This document shows positions 1-12,109 of a DNA stretch of 64,000 nucleotides, piece by piece; the first letter of the stretch is position 1, and each line of letters starts with the position of its first letter. The notes under the pieces are model-generated. The model saw nothing but the letters and a program-made list of their open reading frames with translations, was not told the origin of the DNA and made no database searches. This DNA comes from Strigamia acuminata. Its lineage: Eukaryota > Arthropoda > Chilopoda > Geophilomorpha > Linotaeniidae. The stretch is taken from positions 20,486,427 to 20,550,426 of the forward strand of contig OX442315.1 of NCBI GenBank assembly GCA_949358305.1, in the 5' to 3' direction. Made by a program: the position numbers and the translations under genes.

Positions 1-4
1 TACA

Positions 5-208
5 TTAAACAGTAGTTTCACGGAAGATTCGTACAGGCGAGCCTGGGTGAGGTACATGAACATATTTCATAACGGTCGTAGAGTCGGGACTCGTGATATT
101 GGGCGCTACATCGACAGGGTTTAATTCGAGGTTCAATCCTGCATTCGAGTAACGACTAGCTGAAATTGGATCAATCAAAATCAATGAAAACAAAACAACA
201 AGCAGCAT
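5..208 (-). CDS. Possible small secreted protein (hypothetical)
   Basis: This 67-codon ORF starts at an ATG (208) and ends with TAA (7-5). Residues 1-18 are strongly hydrophobic (MLLVVLFSLILIDPISAS), like a signal peptide with cleavage after about Ala-17/Ser-18. The rest is polar, with one N-glycosylation sequon (NIT), and resembles no family I know. It lies downstream of the INPP5A stop codon on the same strand. It could be the first exon of a gene running off the window, although no strong splice donor is visible before the stop. The call rests on the signal peptide alone. Confidence 0.3.
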   Translation of the reverse strand: MLLVVLFSLILIDPISASRYSNAGLNLELNPVDVAPNITSPDSTTVMKYVHVPHPGSPVRIFRETTV

Positions 209-468
209 TAAATGATATGTACTATAAAAGAGTCTATTGTCACATCACTTTAACCAATCGACGGGGCGACCCTCATAGAACCGCCGACTTTTCAGGGCGA
301 GCAACGATTTGGCTCACAGAGAAAGCGAAGAAGTTTAAAAAGGAGAATGCAACGCACGTAGGGAACTGTAGGAGAAAGCAAAGAAAAACAAAGCAGCAGC
401 GACAACATGCTAAAACAATAAGAGCAGGGAATAGGCGACTTACGTGATTCATGCCATCATCACGACCA

Positions 469-3170
469 TCATAAGATCGAGCAACGACCGCATTCACAGC
501 CCCCAGAACAAGCGCCACTTGTCTCCGTTGCATGCGCTTTTTCCTCACGAACCACCCCATGCGTTTCTTCATGCGTGTGGGGAGATGGAGAGCGCAAGCT
601 CGTCTCCGAAGGCGTAGCCCACTCATCGGTCGGGCTGTTTTCCGGTGTAACAAAGTTGTCCGACATTATTGTCGACAAAGATGGTGTGGTTCGAGATAGT
701 GCCCCGTCGATGACGCACGATTCATGCCAATGAGCAGGTTTATTCCCAACTAATGGCGCGGAATCGCTCTTATCGTGTGTCAGTGGCCTAAGGACGAGAG
801 GAGCTTGGAGCCCATTACAAGCACCATCACGACGCGTGTGCATACCTGAGTTCCAAACTAGTCGAAACATCAGGTACACGGGCTGAAAAATTAATTTTCA
901 TTAAATTAATTACATTTCGCATTTTTTTAAAAGTTAAATTCACTATTAAACTCACTTTATGGTCACCCATGCATACTTCAGAACCCAATACGTGATATAG
1001 CACCTGTGAGTTTTCTAGATCATCTGGATTCTGCAATTAATTTTTAGCGATTTTCAGTAAATTTAATTTAATTTAAAATAGAAAAAAATTCGTTTTATTT
1101 TTATTTTAGTCAGGAAATTGGTGAAAATAGTAACGTACGTTGTAAACGAGAGAAAGTGCACTCGTGCTAAGCAGAACGCGATCGCACCAAGCGGGGCAGC
1201 GAGTCTTCATGTAGGAACGACCGCAGTCGATGTTCTCTGCAAAAGGATAACTGACAGACAAAGGGAAGACAGAATGAAAACACCACCGCCCAAACAAGAA
1301 ACAAATAAAGCGCAGGGAGTGACCGACTCAGGGTGCGACTGAAGTTAAAATAAATTCAAAAGCGTCAGTCAAACACCCCTAATGAAACGGCGAATGGCTC
1401 ACGAACAAAACGACGTACCTGGGAGCAAATGTGATTTCATATTCGAAAAGTCTGTCCATGAACGATTGCAACTCGATGTCGTATTCACGTAACTAAAATC
1501 AAAACAAACGTTAAACGAATAAAATTCACCAAAAATCTCAATTATCTTCTTTCTTCTTACCCATTGCGCAGATGTAAAAACATGGTCGTGATCAAAGTGA
1601 TCGAATTCCTTTTTGCCCAGAGTGAGTATCACCTATTTTCTCTTTTTTGTTAACAAAATACACATTACGTACAAAATGTTATAGAAAAATCACCTTTTTG
1701 TCATTCGCTTCTCTGTAAACTAATCTGTTCAAGTCGCCATTTTTGGAATTTTTAACCTGTTGGGTAATCGTCTTATGCGTTAATCTCTGAAAACGTTAAG
1801 AATTTGGTATTTTTTTGGTATTTTATTTCATTTTTTTTTAAATTTTCTACTCACTCCGACAACACCTGGTGCATTTAATCTGAAATTAAAATCCCCGAAG
1901 ACGAAAACTGGAACTTTTTCGTAATCATCGGAATTGAATTTATCCAGCATATGGCCCATTGCCTTTTTACGATGTTCGCTGTATATGGAAGGAGTCTAAA
2001 AGGAGCGAACAAGTAAACATTAGCTGAGCAAATAATTTAATGTTTGCTGAGTGTTTTCATACTCGTTCTAATGCAACGAAATTAGAAGCATCGTGGAATA
2101 GATGAATGTTAACTAAATCAAATGCGCTGCCATTTAAATACCAGCGTGTTCGTAGATATCCTTTCCTTGACCTTTTGCACTGAAAATATAATTTAAAATC
2201 ACATTTAAAAACAGAAATTAAATTTTAACATAAAAAAAAAATTATTGGGAAACCTCAGGAAATAATTCAGCAGGAAATTTGGATTTCTCTTTGGTCGTAA
2301 CATTTTCGATGTTTCCTGAATGCATCTACAGACAAACAAATGTCAGTACACATTAAAAAAATAATTAAAGGTCAACTAACTTCTTTCCCGAGAACAGGAA
2401 CATAAGTTCTAGCTAGAAAAAAAAATAAAATATTCAATTTTTTTTGCACACCATTTTACTCGTTTACAAACCGGACCTTTAAAATCCCAAATTTGAATAG
2501 TTTTTATACACTCGTGAACAAAATAAAAATTCCCCAAAGCCTGAAAACGTAAAGAAAATTGTAAAAATAAATTCTAGTAATTTACAAATTTAAAATTTAT
2601 AAATTACGGTAAATTTTTCAGAGGAAAAATCCTCGTCAAGGAAGATCCGTATTCGATCGAATTGCATTAATTCGTTGCTAGCCATCAAAATCCTTAAGTA
2701 AACGTTGAAAAGTCATATAAGTATAAATAGTTCCATAAGAAAAAATTCTTGTTTACCTAACAAACTCTTCCACATTTTTCATGGTCTGTTCAAATTGTTT
2801 CCCACCGACCTCTTGGCAGTGAAGAGCCAAAAAATGAGGTTGCAGTCTGCTAACCATCTGTATCAAAACAAATAAACAAAAACAAAAACAAAAACAAATA
2901 AAAATAAAAACAAAAATAAAAATAAAAATAAAAACAAAAATAAAAATAAAAATAAAAACAAATTAATTTCACTTCACTGGGTCCGATCTTTCACTCACAT
3001 TTAAAAATTCGCTCGTCCATACTTTGATACTTGCATCCGGCTAAAAGTTTAAGCAAAAACAACAACATCATAAATCAATCGTTAAACAATGGCCTTTATA
3101 AACTTACATCTTCAAAAATTGAGCCCACATTGGCAGTGACCAAAAGGCAAGGTGAACACTGATCAGCCAT
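469..3170 (-). CDS. INPP5A: Type I inositol 1,4,5-trisphosphate 5-phosphatase
   Basis: The enzyme removes the 5-phosphate from IP3 (and IP4), ending IP3-driven calcium release at membranes. About 15 exons read on the minus strand. The first (3170-3108) gives MADQCSPCLLVTANVGSIFED, close to the family's LLVTANVGS N-terminus. Exon 2 is 3040-2999 and exon 3 is 2857-2757 (with LALHCQEVGGK). Catalytic-core motifs follow: VNIHLFHDASN (about 2130), VFVFGDFNFRL (about 1880-1920), TRCPAWCDRVL (about 1180-1210) and CMGDHKPVYL across the last intron. The last exon (about 881-469) adds a tail of roughly 125 residues rich in Ser/Thr/Pro/Glu that ends in Cys-Ser-Ile-Leu, a prenylation (CAAX) box. A final Leu predicts geranylgeranylation, whereas vertebrate INPP5A ends in a farnesylation-type box. 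The gene is divergent from a doubtful small ORF at 3450. Confidence 0.93.
2869..2961. repeat. A-rich simple repeat (AAAAAC/AAAAAT)n in an INPP5A intron
   Basis: About 90 bp of imperfect hexanucleotide repeat alternating aaaaac and aaaaat. It lies inside the intron between INPP5A exons 3 and 2 and contains no splice-relevant sequence. It is an ordinary microsatellite. Confidence 0.9.
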
Positions 3171-3449
3171 ACCCACATTGAATCTTTGGTAAAGGATGAA
3201 GGAGCTGATAAATCTAAAGAGATCGATGCTTAACTGCGCTCGCGGAGCTTGTGATTAGTCGTGGAGAATGGTGGTTTAGTCTTTTATGCTTATCTCATAA
3301 CCCGATACATTTACATCTAGTCATCGCAACGAGGATATAGTACCATAGTACGTTTCGTAAACCAAGGACAAGTGATGCTCGTAGGAGCCAGCGAGGAGTA
3401 GTCAGCGATTAATGATTATTTTCGCCACGCTTTGGCGCCACCAAACAAA
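3171..3449. promoter_or_regulatory. Presumed shared promoter of INPP5A and the 3450 ORF
   Basis: A 279-bp non-coding gap separates the INPP5A start codon (minus strand) from the small plus-strand ORF. It is less AT-rich than the introns and holds a GGCGCCA palindrome-like element near 3434. No TATA box is obvious. The promoter role is inferred from the head-to-head arrangement only. Confidence 0.4.
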
Positions 3450-3760
3450 ATGGCTGCATCCACTGGGTTTATGGTAGGAGAACTTAAAGGTTAAGAATAC
3501 TTATTTTGGTATTAAGCCAAGAAATTAATAACCTAAAATTAGAAGTGAGTTTTATTTAATAATGACTTCTTTTGGTTTTCAATGAATTCATTTTTTTCTC
3601 CCTTTTAAAAGTCGATTTTTATTATTTTTATTTTGTTTCGCATATATCTTGGATCGTTTATCATTTATCAAATTTTATTTATACCTTTTTTTTGTTTCTA
3701 TTTACAAAGGAATATAAGGTAATAAGGCAGGCAACAATAGAGAAAGTAAAAGAAATGTGA
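3450..3760 (+). CDS. Doubtful two-exon small hydrophobic protein
   Basis: Exon 1 (3450-3489) has a good ATG context (acaaaATGG) and reads MAASTGFMVGELK up to a GTTAAG donor. Joining to the acceptor ending at 3611 (ttttaaaag) keeps the frame open to a TGA at 3760. The product is 62 residues with about 35 mostly aromatic or aliphatic residues in the middle and a basic C-terminus. The hydrophobic part is coded by very T-rich DNA and may be intron that happens to be open. Another acceptor, ending at about 3710 (ttacaaag), would give an early stop. I do not recognise a family. Confidence 0.25.
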
Positions 3761-3842
3761 TCGTAAAAGCGATGAACGTGGAACATAAGATAACCAGCAT
3801 CGGAAAGAGGAGCCAACTCAACCTGCAAAATAATGTAAGCGC

Positions 3843-6835
3843 TCATTTAAATGGTGGAATTGAATAATTTATTTCTGACTTGGAATTAGTGGCGTCAATT
3901 GTTTCCATAGGTGGTAGAATATTGTCGGAAGTCGTGAGATGTTGTGTAAAGCGATGCGTTTGAGTTCGCAGCGTTTTAATCTGATTTTCCAGTTGGATAA
4001 TCTTTAATTCGCTCGCTTCTTCCTAGAAAAGAAAATGTAGAAAACTGCAACTTTATAGACACCCATAAAGTTGTACTCTTTTCTCAGCTGATTGGAGACT
4101 CAGTTCCACTTGGTTACAAACTGTTTTAAGTAGGCACTTAAGAACTCCATTTATCTCTTCAAGTATTTTAACTTTTTCCTCTTTAAGCTGAGCATCTAAT
4201 GGACAAAACAATTATGACGCGTATTTCTGACCTTGGTTTCATTTTTACCATTGTGTGTGACCTTCGAAACTTCGTTTTTAATATTGAAATCAATTTCCTT
4301 CTGCTGTAATGACAGTTGTTGCAGTTGTTTCTGTAATTGCTCAACGTTTGGCAATTGACACACTTTATTCTTAGACTGAAATTAATTATATTTATTATGA
4401 ATAAGTTTTTGTTATAATTTTATTTATTACATCGTTTATTATGCTTTCTTCCAGTTCACACTTTTCACACCTCAACCTTTGATTTTCCTCTTTTGATTTC
4501 TCTAAACTTTCCTTTAATTCGCTGCATTTGAGTTGGTAGTCCTTAATTTTCTCTTGTAGACGTTTCATCTGCGACACAATTGATTTAATTTATATTTATT
4601 TTTATTTTTAGTATGGAATTACTTCTGAATAATATTCTCGTTCTTTGTCTTTGAATTCGTCCATCATTTCAGTGATCTCCCGATTCTTTTTAGTTTGTAA
4701 CGTTTCCAAAGCGAATTGCTTTTCCTCCTCGTATTCATCTTGTAAATAACTCTGCATACGACTAGTTTCTTGCCTGGAAAGAATGACACACGATAATTAT
4801 ACCAAAAATAAACATTTAAACAAAAATTACTTCAATCTCTCTCTCCACATTTCTGCATTCTGCTCTCTAATCTCTTCTTTCTCCCTCTTTATTCTCAAAT
4901 CGAGTCGTAGCAGAAGTTTTTCGTGCCGCTCCTTAATATCACAAATTTCATTCTTATTTAAAAAATAAAATAAAATTAATCAATTACACATTAATATTTC
5001 ATTAACACTATTATTTCATTTACTTGAAATTTGGAAACAAGAAGTTTTGCGTCATTAGCCTGGTCTTTGGAGGTTTTCAGCTGCTGTTTCAATTGTGTTT
5101 CTGTCGTTTTCATTTCCTCCATCTCCATTTCTGCAGCCCTTACTCCTTTTTGCAGTTCTTGTATGTAACTTTTTAGTTGCTTAACTTCTGCCTCGCTAAC
5201 TTTTGTTTGCGTCGAGAATTCTGTCTCGATGTCCTTCACTTCCTTCGTCAGTTTTTGCTTCTCGCTATTGAAGTGTTCTTGTTGACTATTGATTTTCCAT
5301 TCAAGTTCCTACATGTAAATAAATTGTAAAAATTTATTAACTTATTTTTACGATATTTTCAAATCACAAACCTGAATTTGTTTACTGGTTTGTTCCTCTT
5401 GAAGAGTCTGTTGGCATTTGAGTTTACTTTTATAATTCTTTTCAATTTCTCGTAATTTCCACTCGCAATCCTCCATCATGTGATGTTCTCTTTCGGTGTT
5501 ACATTTTTTCAATCCGTCCAAATCTTTATTGAATTTCTCACGTAATTCCTTTTCTTCGGCTTCAGCTCTTTCGACGGCCTAAAAGAACGAAAAAATATTC
5601 CATTTATGTTTAATTTTAATTTTAATTAATTTGGTTATTTATTACCCTGTGTAGTTGCTGTAGATGGTTATCTCTTTCCATGGAAAGTGCTGTTAACTTA
5701 GCTTGTAATAATCTTTGTTCTAATTGCTCGGTTTCTACTTGTTGTTCCAATTCCTGAACTACATTTTCGGCTGTTTTTAATTCAGCTAATTTTTTTTTTT
5801 TTTTTTTTTTTTTTACATTTTTAAAATTAGGCGCGAAAACAATTTTATTTAATAACTTGTACCTGATTTACTCTCATTTTCTCGATTCAACTTTTTAGCT
5901 TCAGCCGTCATTTCATCTATTCTATCCAAATATTTATCCCTTTGTTCTTTAACACTTTTAATATGAACTTGTAATTCGCCAATTTCCATCCGCATTTCCT
6001 TGGCATTTTCCTCTAAATTCCCTATTTGTATCTGTAGCAGCATCACCAATTCTGTTTTCTCCGCCAGCTTTTGCACATTTTCCTCTATCGTTTTATGACA
6101 TTTATCACATGCGATTTGTCTGGAAAAAGAATCGTATTTTTAATATTAATTAAATAATTTTTCGATTAATTTACTGGTCCATTTTATTTTGGGTCTGGTG
6201 CTGCTCTGTTTGCATTGGCGCCGTGTTATCCGTTACTTTATCGGCAGACTGGTAGCTGTGCGGTTGTAAATGACATATCTGCAAGTACAAAGTGAAAAAG
6301 AAAATAATTATAGCACGTAAAAAGCAATATACGTCTTTTATGACCGTGTGTTTGTTTGTAATGGCCAGAGGTATTGTAATAAGTGTCTGATTACGGATGG
6401 CAACGGTTCTACACGGGATTGCATTCTGCGCCGAAAAAGATAAAGAGTAAAAACAGGTCGCACGTGAACTAAACATAGAAAGAAACATTTCTGCATTTTG
6501 ATTTTTATATTATGTCATACCTTGTTTGCTGCGAAATGTTTCAGGTGAGTTTTTGCTAAATGTTGCATTCTGCATTTACTAGTAGCGGTAGTTTTTTTTT
6601 TTTTTTTTTTTTTTTAGTTTTGATTCTATGAAAAATAAATTGAATAAAAACTGTAATCTAACACTGACAATGCGCGAAACCGTTGTGACATTTGTTTGAG
6701 TTAAATTTAAAAATAATCAGTATCGTTTATATAGAGTTTTAACTAATTTAAATGCTAAATGAATGAAAATTGACTTACCATTTGTGTTCCTTCATCCTCA
6801 GTTCTCAGTCTAAAACTGGATTGAAGCGTTGGCAT
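3843..6835 (-). CDS. Long coiled-coil protein, centrosome/cytoskeleton type, unassigned
   Basis: At least ten minus-strand exons encode roughly 700 residues of almost continuous heptad-rich coiled coil. Exon 1 (6835-6779) starts MPTLQSSFRLRTEDEGTQM and ends at GTAAGT. Exon 2 (from about 6280) is polar (ICHLQPHSYQSADK). The coiled coil begins with QIACDKCHKTIEENVQKL near 6120, which holds one Cys-x2-Cys. Later exons include ELEQQVETEQLEQRLLQAKL, KLREIEKNYKSKLK and EMWRERLKQETSRMQSYLQ. The C-terminus (IDATNSKSEINYSIPPFK) ends at TGA 3845-3843. Several introns carry long poly-T runs on the plus strand, for example near 5790-5814. No catalytic motif is present. Such proteins commonly act as centrosomal or ciliary scaffolds, but nothing here identifies which one. 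It is divergent from POMK with 263 bp between start codons. Confidence 0.75.
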
Positions 6836-7098
6836 TGCGGATACGACTAAAATTAGACGCACTCAAGTTCGAGCCGTTTCGTTTATGGAGATTAACAGAC
6901 AACGATTTGGTATATTTATTCAAAAGTTTCGAATAAAGTTGCATTGTGTTGTGCAAAAGCATGCTTGAATTAACAAACATAAAAATATATCTGTTTAAAT
7001 ATATTTTATAAATGATAAAAATATTTTGTAAACACTAACGTGTAAGCGGTATTAATTTATCGATTTCGTTTGTCTTTTTAAGGGAACTCCATTTTAAA
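6836..7098. promoter_or_regulatory. Bidirectional promoter region: coiled-coil gene / POMK
   Basis: A 263-bp AT-rich gap lies between two start codons that face away from each other. No TATA box or other convincing element stands out. The assignment is inferred from position. Confidence 0.45.
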
Positions 7099-8523
7099 AT
7101 GTGGCTGACTAAAACAACAAGTGGAATGTTGGCTGCGTTAGCCATTTCCATGTTGTGCGCCTATTTCTATCCACGGAAGGAACCGGGCCCCAGAACTCCA
7201 TTTATTACGGAACACACTGCGAGTGTGAAATCTATCGAAACAGAAATATCCATCGATGCAGCAATATATTTCGCTCCTCTGAAAACATCAGTGATTGAAT
7301 GGCCTCAAGATCAGAGTATTCACACCACCAGAGAAATACAAGAAGAAACAAATCAACCGCAACATACACGCACGGTTGAGCAAATCCTCGAAAACCAATC
7401 GTCCTTCGACACTAAACCGCTCGAAAAAAGTCTAAATCAATTGGAAAGCACAACCTCCATCGAATCTATAGAAATTAAAAGCGAAAACGAAAGGAAAGAG
7501 TGGGAATTTGGAAATACCGACGACAGCGAAAATACTCGAGAACCGTCCGACACCTTGACCGAGACAATTTCGGCGACCACATTACCAACCGCGAGCGAAA
7601 TGCATGAAAAGCAAATATGTCACAGAGACATACTCCAGACTCAAAGCCGTATATGTCGTTCTAAGTGTGAAGGAAACTCATTTTCTTTACCTGGAATGAC
7701 CGCGTGCGCGCCTTGGCTTACGTGCAAACAAATAAATTCTCAAGTCAAGGTTGAGCAGGAATTAGATAATAGCGGAACAGTGAAAAAAGTTCACTTGGCA
7801 AAGTGGAGAAATTACACAGTGGCGGTTTTAAGGTTGAAAGATCAGCAGTATCGACCAGATTTCCAGTCCGGCCTTGAAGCGCTTAAGTTATTCGCTGGGG
7901 AACAAGGTGTTGTGCAATTAATAGGTTTCTGCGACAATTCGCACACCATCATCACCGAGTTTCATCCTTTGGGTAACCTACTCAACTTTCTACGACTGTT
8001 ACAAAACGACGATCGGTTTAAGGAGCACAACACGTCCGCAGTGCGTTTTAATTTGTGCTTAAATTACGCTCAAGCTTTATTATTTCTTCATTCTCATCCG
8101 AAGGGGTCGCGAATTATGTGCGACTCGAGCCAGTTGGGTAAAGTTCTACACCAATATTTGATTACCAACAACCTCGAGTTGATTTTATCCGATCTGGACG
8201 CGGTACCGTTGCTGGAATCGGATTCTAAACTGGTTTGTGGGAACCGTATTTTAAATGGCGATCTCCTTGCGCCTGAACAACAATGGACCCTCGAATCTCA
8301 AGAGTTTTCTGCCGATAAATTAAATAGATACGACGAGAAGACTGATATTTGGAAAATTCCCGACGTGTGTAATTACATTCTGGCCGATCACAATGATGTA
8401 ATTGGGTATCATCTTTTTGATATCCACAACAAGTGCAAAGATCAACGGCCGGAAAAACGACCTTCAGCCAAGCAAGTTGTTGATGTTTATAAACGAGTGT
8501 ATGAATATCTTATTGGTGATTGA
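7099..8523 (+). CDS. POMK: Protein O-mannose kinase (POMK)
   Basis: POMK phosphorylates O-mannose on the core M3 trisaccharide of alpha-dystroglycan in the ER, which is needed for matriglycan addition. This single-exon ORF of 474 codons begins with a short cytoplasmic stretch and a signal anchor (residues about 8-24), giving a type II ER protein. A long acidic Ser/Thr/Glu-rich stem follows (about 25-175). A cysteine-containing segment (CEGNSFSLPGMTACAPWLTC, about 194-213) precedes the kinase fold. Diagnostic motifs are TEFHPLGNLLNFL, RIMCDSSQLGK, LILSDLDAVPLL (in place of canonical DFG), LLAPEQQW and YDEKTDIWKIPDVCNYIL, then HKCKDQRPEKRPSAKQV-type kinase lobe XI. The human protein is about 350 residues, so the extra length here is mostly stem. 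The upstream gaactccattttaaa leader is non-coding. Confidence 0.93.
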   Translation: MWLTKTTSGMLAALAISMLCAYFYPRKEPGPRTPFITEHTASVKSIETEISIDAAIYFAPLKTSVIEWPQDQSIHTTREIQEETNQPQHTRTVEQILENQSSFDTKPLEKSLNQLESTTSIESIEIKSENERKEWEFGNTDDSENTREPSDTLTETISATTLPTASEMHEKQICHRDILQTQSRICRSKCEGNSFSLPGMTACAPWLTCKQINSQVKVEQELDNSGTVKKVHLAKWRNYTVAVLRLKDQQYRPDFQSGLEALKLFAGEQGVVQLIGFCDNSHTIITEFHPLGNLLNFLRLLQNDDRFKEHNTSAVRFNLCLNYAQALLFLHSHPKGSRIMCDSSQLGKVLHQYLITNNLELILSDLDAVPLLESDSKLVCGNRILNGDLLAPEQQWTLESQEFSADKLNRYDEKTDIWKIPDVCNYILADHNDVIGYHLFDIHNKCKDQRPEKRPSAKQVVDVYKRVYEYLIGD

Positions 8524-8868
8524 ATTGCACGCAATTAAATGATATTTTTAATACAAATTTATTGCAAAAACATTCCTATTTTATCTTATATAAAGGTCAT
8601 ACATGGACGGTATGTGAATCGAGTCTACTGGCCTCTTTTCCTCTTTAATGACTTATCAGGAGGCACCTTAAGGGCTATAATGAAAACACGTGCAGTAAAG
8701 TCAAGATAAGCTGGTTTTTTGTTTCTTTTTAAATTAAAAAAAAAAATACATTTGTGGAATGTTTGACAATTCCAAACAAATCGCAGAAAACGGGGACCTG
8801 ACCTTAAACAATTGCGTTACCTAAAACCCTTAAAATTGTATCGTCATTCATAACGACAATATTTGCAA
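8524..8868. other. Convergent 3' region between POMK and REEP
   Basis: About 345 bp of AT-rich DNA lie between two convergent stop codons. An AT-rich stretch just after the POMK stop (8545-8565) probably holds its cleavage/polyadenylation region. I see no gene or repeat. Confidence 0.6.
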
Positions 8869-11362
8869 TTAGCCGAGTGGTGGGTTGACCTTGTTGCGTC
8901 GGTTACTAATTCTCTTGCTGGCTCGAGGTAAGGTGGCGCTTGATCCAGCCTGAAAATTGAGAAAAAAATCAATTTTTTATAACTTTTCCACACCCCAGTT
9001 GATCTAAAATCTATTTACAAACAAAGCAACAAACTCCCATCGGTCAATATAAACAAACTACAGCTGTTAACGGAAGCGCTAATGGGATTTTGATGTTTGT
9101 CGTATTTATTACAAGTGAAAAATCGAGTTAGAAAAATCAAAATCAAAAATACCTCGTAAGTATTTCCTTTTTCTTTACTACGTAAAGGCGGGGCAGGACT
9201 AGGAGTACTTTTCGTTCGTTTTACGCCGCTTTTTCCACTCTTGGTATTTTTCCGCTCTAAGTATTCCGGCATCGGCACGTCAGAACTCGCATATCCCGAA
9301 CTGGGCTCATCTACTTTGGAACTGCAAGCAGCACATACAAACACCATGCAACCAACCAAATTTCCAAAATGCACTCGACTGAATTCTTCGAGTCATTAAT
9401 GCTGATTAAGTTAGTTCAAACCCGCTCATGCACTAAATCGTTTAATTAAACTGGCCTTGAGCTAGTAACACTCACCTTGATCCATTGCCAGAATCTCTTC
9501 TTCGTACTTGAGACACGCTATCCAATTTACTTTCCAATTTGCTCACACTAGGAAAACTTGGTCCCCCGGAAAAATCGTCCAGAGGTAAGGAATCCTCTTC
9601 TGCGGCAGTATCGTTTTCATCAGAGGCTAAAAATACCAATTTGAAATAAAAATTAAGAGTTTTAAACAAAAAAAATTAAAAATATCTCACCACATCCTTC
9701 ATCGAATGTTATTGGAGCGGGGGGCGTATGTAAATCGGCCATACTGTAACTTCTGTGTAGCTGATGCACGATGTGACCACCACCCTGATGAATGGAAAAG
9801 TTAGTCATACTCCAATAATTAAACAAAGGAATAAAATATCAAAGATTTTTTATTTAGAAAAATACGTCACTGGAACTCATTGTATCACACAGCTTTTTAT
9901 AAAAGTAGAAATAACGATAATTAATATTTAACACACGTAATTTATCAGAAAAATTGTGTTAATGTATTTTTGTACGCCAAAAAGCATACAAATCGTTCGT
10001 TCGTGCTCTAAACTAGTCGGTTATGTTTCCATTTACTTCATCTCCAATTGTACTACTGCTTTGGCAATTGGTTCTATCTTTGGCCTAAATGAAACAAAAT
10101 TCAAAGACTGAACTTTTTTAAATTATAAACTAAAACTCTAACGTTTTTAAAGTGTTAAATTGGTTAGGGGAATTTAATGCAAAGGTTGTTTTGTGGGTAT
10201 TAAAATTACTTTCAGTGCCGTTTGGACGAGAACTTGGCTGGCGTAGTTGATTCCTTTAGTACCAAGTTGCAAAACTGCATGATAGCCGTGTTCCTTAGCT
10301 CGATTTAAATATTCATCGATATCCTTTAAAAACAAAAATGTTAAAAATTACTTAATATTTCAGTCGTGATTCAAATTGCAAAACAAGTTTTACTCTTTCT
10401 CGTTTAGCAAGCTGGGGGTGAACAAATTTCCGATAAAGGAAACTAGAACCTTTAGTTGCTGGTGAAAGAAGCCATAACACTAATAAAATTTTGATTTCAT
10501 AATAAAAAGGGAACCTGGAACGAATCAGATTGAAATTAAATAAAAATAAAAAGTATTAATCCAACACTTACCAAAATGAAAGGAAGACATCGGTGAAAGT
10601 TTCAGCACAAGTGAAAAGAGCGAAAACAATCCAATACATCATCCATTTTACCTGGAAGCAAACAATAAGTTAATCGATACACTACCAACTTTTAAACATA
10701 GATTCAAAACCGAAGCACATAATATCAACTTACATACTCTTTCACATTTTTAGTTTTGACTGCTTTGTAAGAAGCGTAGGCCGGATACAAGGTGCCGAAA
10801 CACACTCTGAAAACGTAAGATAACACGGATGACATAAATGGGCAAATTATAGAAACAATGACAACGAAGGCAGTAAAACTATGCGGAGTCATAGGATAAA
10901 ATACTCCTGGGTTGTCCGCTTCCATGATTCCATCACCAGCAAACAAATGGTAAAAATAGCAAGTAAAAACATGTCCGGGGCTGCTTGCCAGATTCTCTTC
11001 TCAAGTGCATTACCGAAAAAAATAAATAAAACGTTTTGCAACGATGGACTAGTTGCCGTCACGCCTGTTTTGCCCCCGTTGGCCGTTCCACATGGAAATC
11101 GTTTACCTTTATTATTTCGTTGCTCAATTTCACTTGGACCAAACCTAATCATTTAATTGCTTTTGTTCTCATTTGCTGGTATACACTTTTAGTTCGAACC
11201 GAAATTTTTTTTTTGCATTGTTTTTTAAATTTTTAAATGTCTCCCAGCGCGTGGTTAAGAAACTGGAAGGTCGGGTATTTAAATTTGGAACTGCAATTTA
11301 ACCGCCCACGTTTGTTCATTAATTACTTACATCACAAGTCGAGATATGGCGCACGATATCAT
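8869..11362 (-). CDS. REEP: REEP1-4 family ER-shaping protein
   Basis: REEP1-4 proteins shape tubular ER through hairpin membrane segments and bind microtubules through their C-terminal tail. Exon 1 is only 32 nt (11362-11331), reading [10 protein letters not shown]-, matching the conserved MVSW-ISR-V start. It joins exon 2 (10806-10734) to give [20 protein letters not shown]. Next come [40 protein letters not shown] with [13 protein letters not shown], and [18 protein letters not shown]. The tail includes the family motif [13 protein letters not shown] (about 9740) and Ser/Thr-rich exons with [20 protein letters not shown]. The last exon ([15 protein letters not shown]) ends at TAA 8871-8869. 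A longer ATG-led reading at 10946 runs through the intron and is not the true start. The paralogue (REEP1, 2, 3 or 4) is not resolved. Confidence 0.92.
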
Positions 11363-11455
11363 CGCGAAAATAATTCCTTCTTTTTCTCGTGTTTACATTT
11401 TGAAGTTTGCAGCAGTCAGTCTGTTCTCTTTATGGCGTATGTCCCATGATGGCTG

Positions 11456-11463
11456 TGACGTCA
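11456..11463. promoter_or_regulatory. CRE palindrome (TGACGTCA)
   Basis: This is a perfect CREB/ATF consensus palindrome, 94 bp upstream of the REEP start codon. The same octamer occurs upstream of the SRR1-like gene (32763-32770) and inside the retrotransposon LTR (53275-53282). Function is inferred from sequence only. Confidence 0.45.
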
Positions 11464-12109
11464 TTAAACCTGTAAATATGACGTATACCACTCCGACCGG
11501 TGGAGAATGGGCTTTCACGCGACGAATTTGCACGCCACCGCACCACCACGTTCGCGAAATACGGTATGCTATTGGAGACAATGTGATTATAACTCAATAT
11601 TAAATGCTGAGTTTTTGTTTTACATTTGCACAAAGTTGACCAGAAAAGCAAAGACCAAAATTAATTTGAAGAAATTAATTAATTAAAAAATTTAATTCTG
11701 TATGTAAAGTATTAATTTGTGTTTTTAAATGTTGAATAAATTTAAGTTGCACGTTATAAAATGACCAAAATTAAAAAATGAAATTGTTTCCTCAAAATCT
11801 CTGGATATCACTGTTGTTCAGAATTAATCAGCATGTGGGAATTAGATGAAAAACATTTCCGTCTGTACGTCAGTGTCACACGCTTCTCAAGCCTCTACTT
11901 CCATTGGCCATTGGTAAACATGTGACTGAAAAATCCAGTCAACACTCGCCACGTGATTAATAAATACGGAGGAGTAAAATAAAGAAACAATTACAGTTAT
12001 CAAACAACAAAAAAATGTTTTCGTTTCAGTGCTATTTAATTTCGGACAACCCACTGGCAATCATTTTCAAGTTTCAAGATTATGCTGTCCACTTCCAAAC
12101 TCACGCTAC

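Noticed and set aside
10725-10946. ATG-led 73-codon ORF as the REEP start
   Set aside because: The part upstream of FGTLYPAY is intronic: a TTTTCAG acceptor lies at 10807-10813, and a 32-nt exon at 11362-11331 restores the conserved N-terminus.
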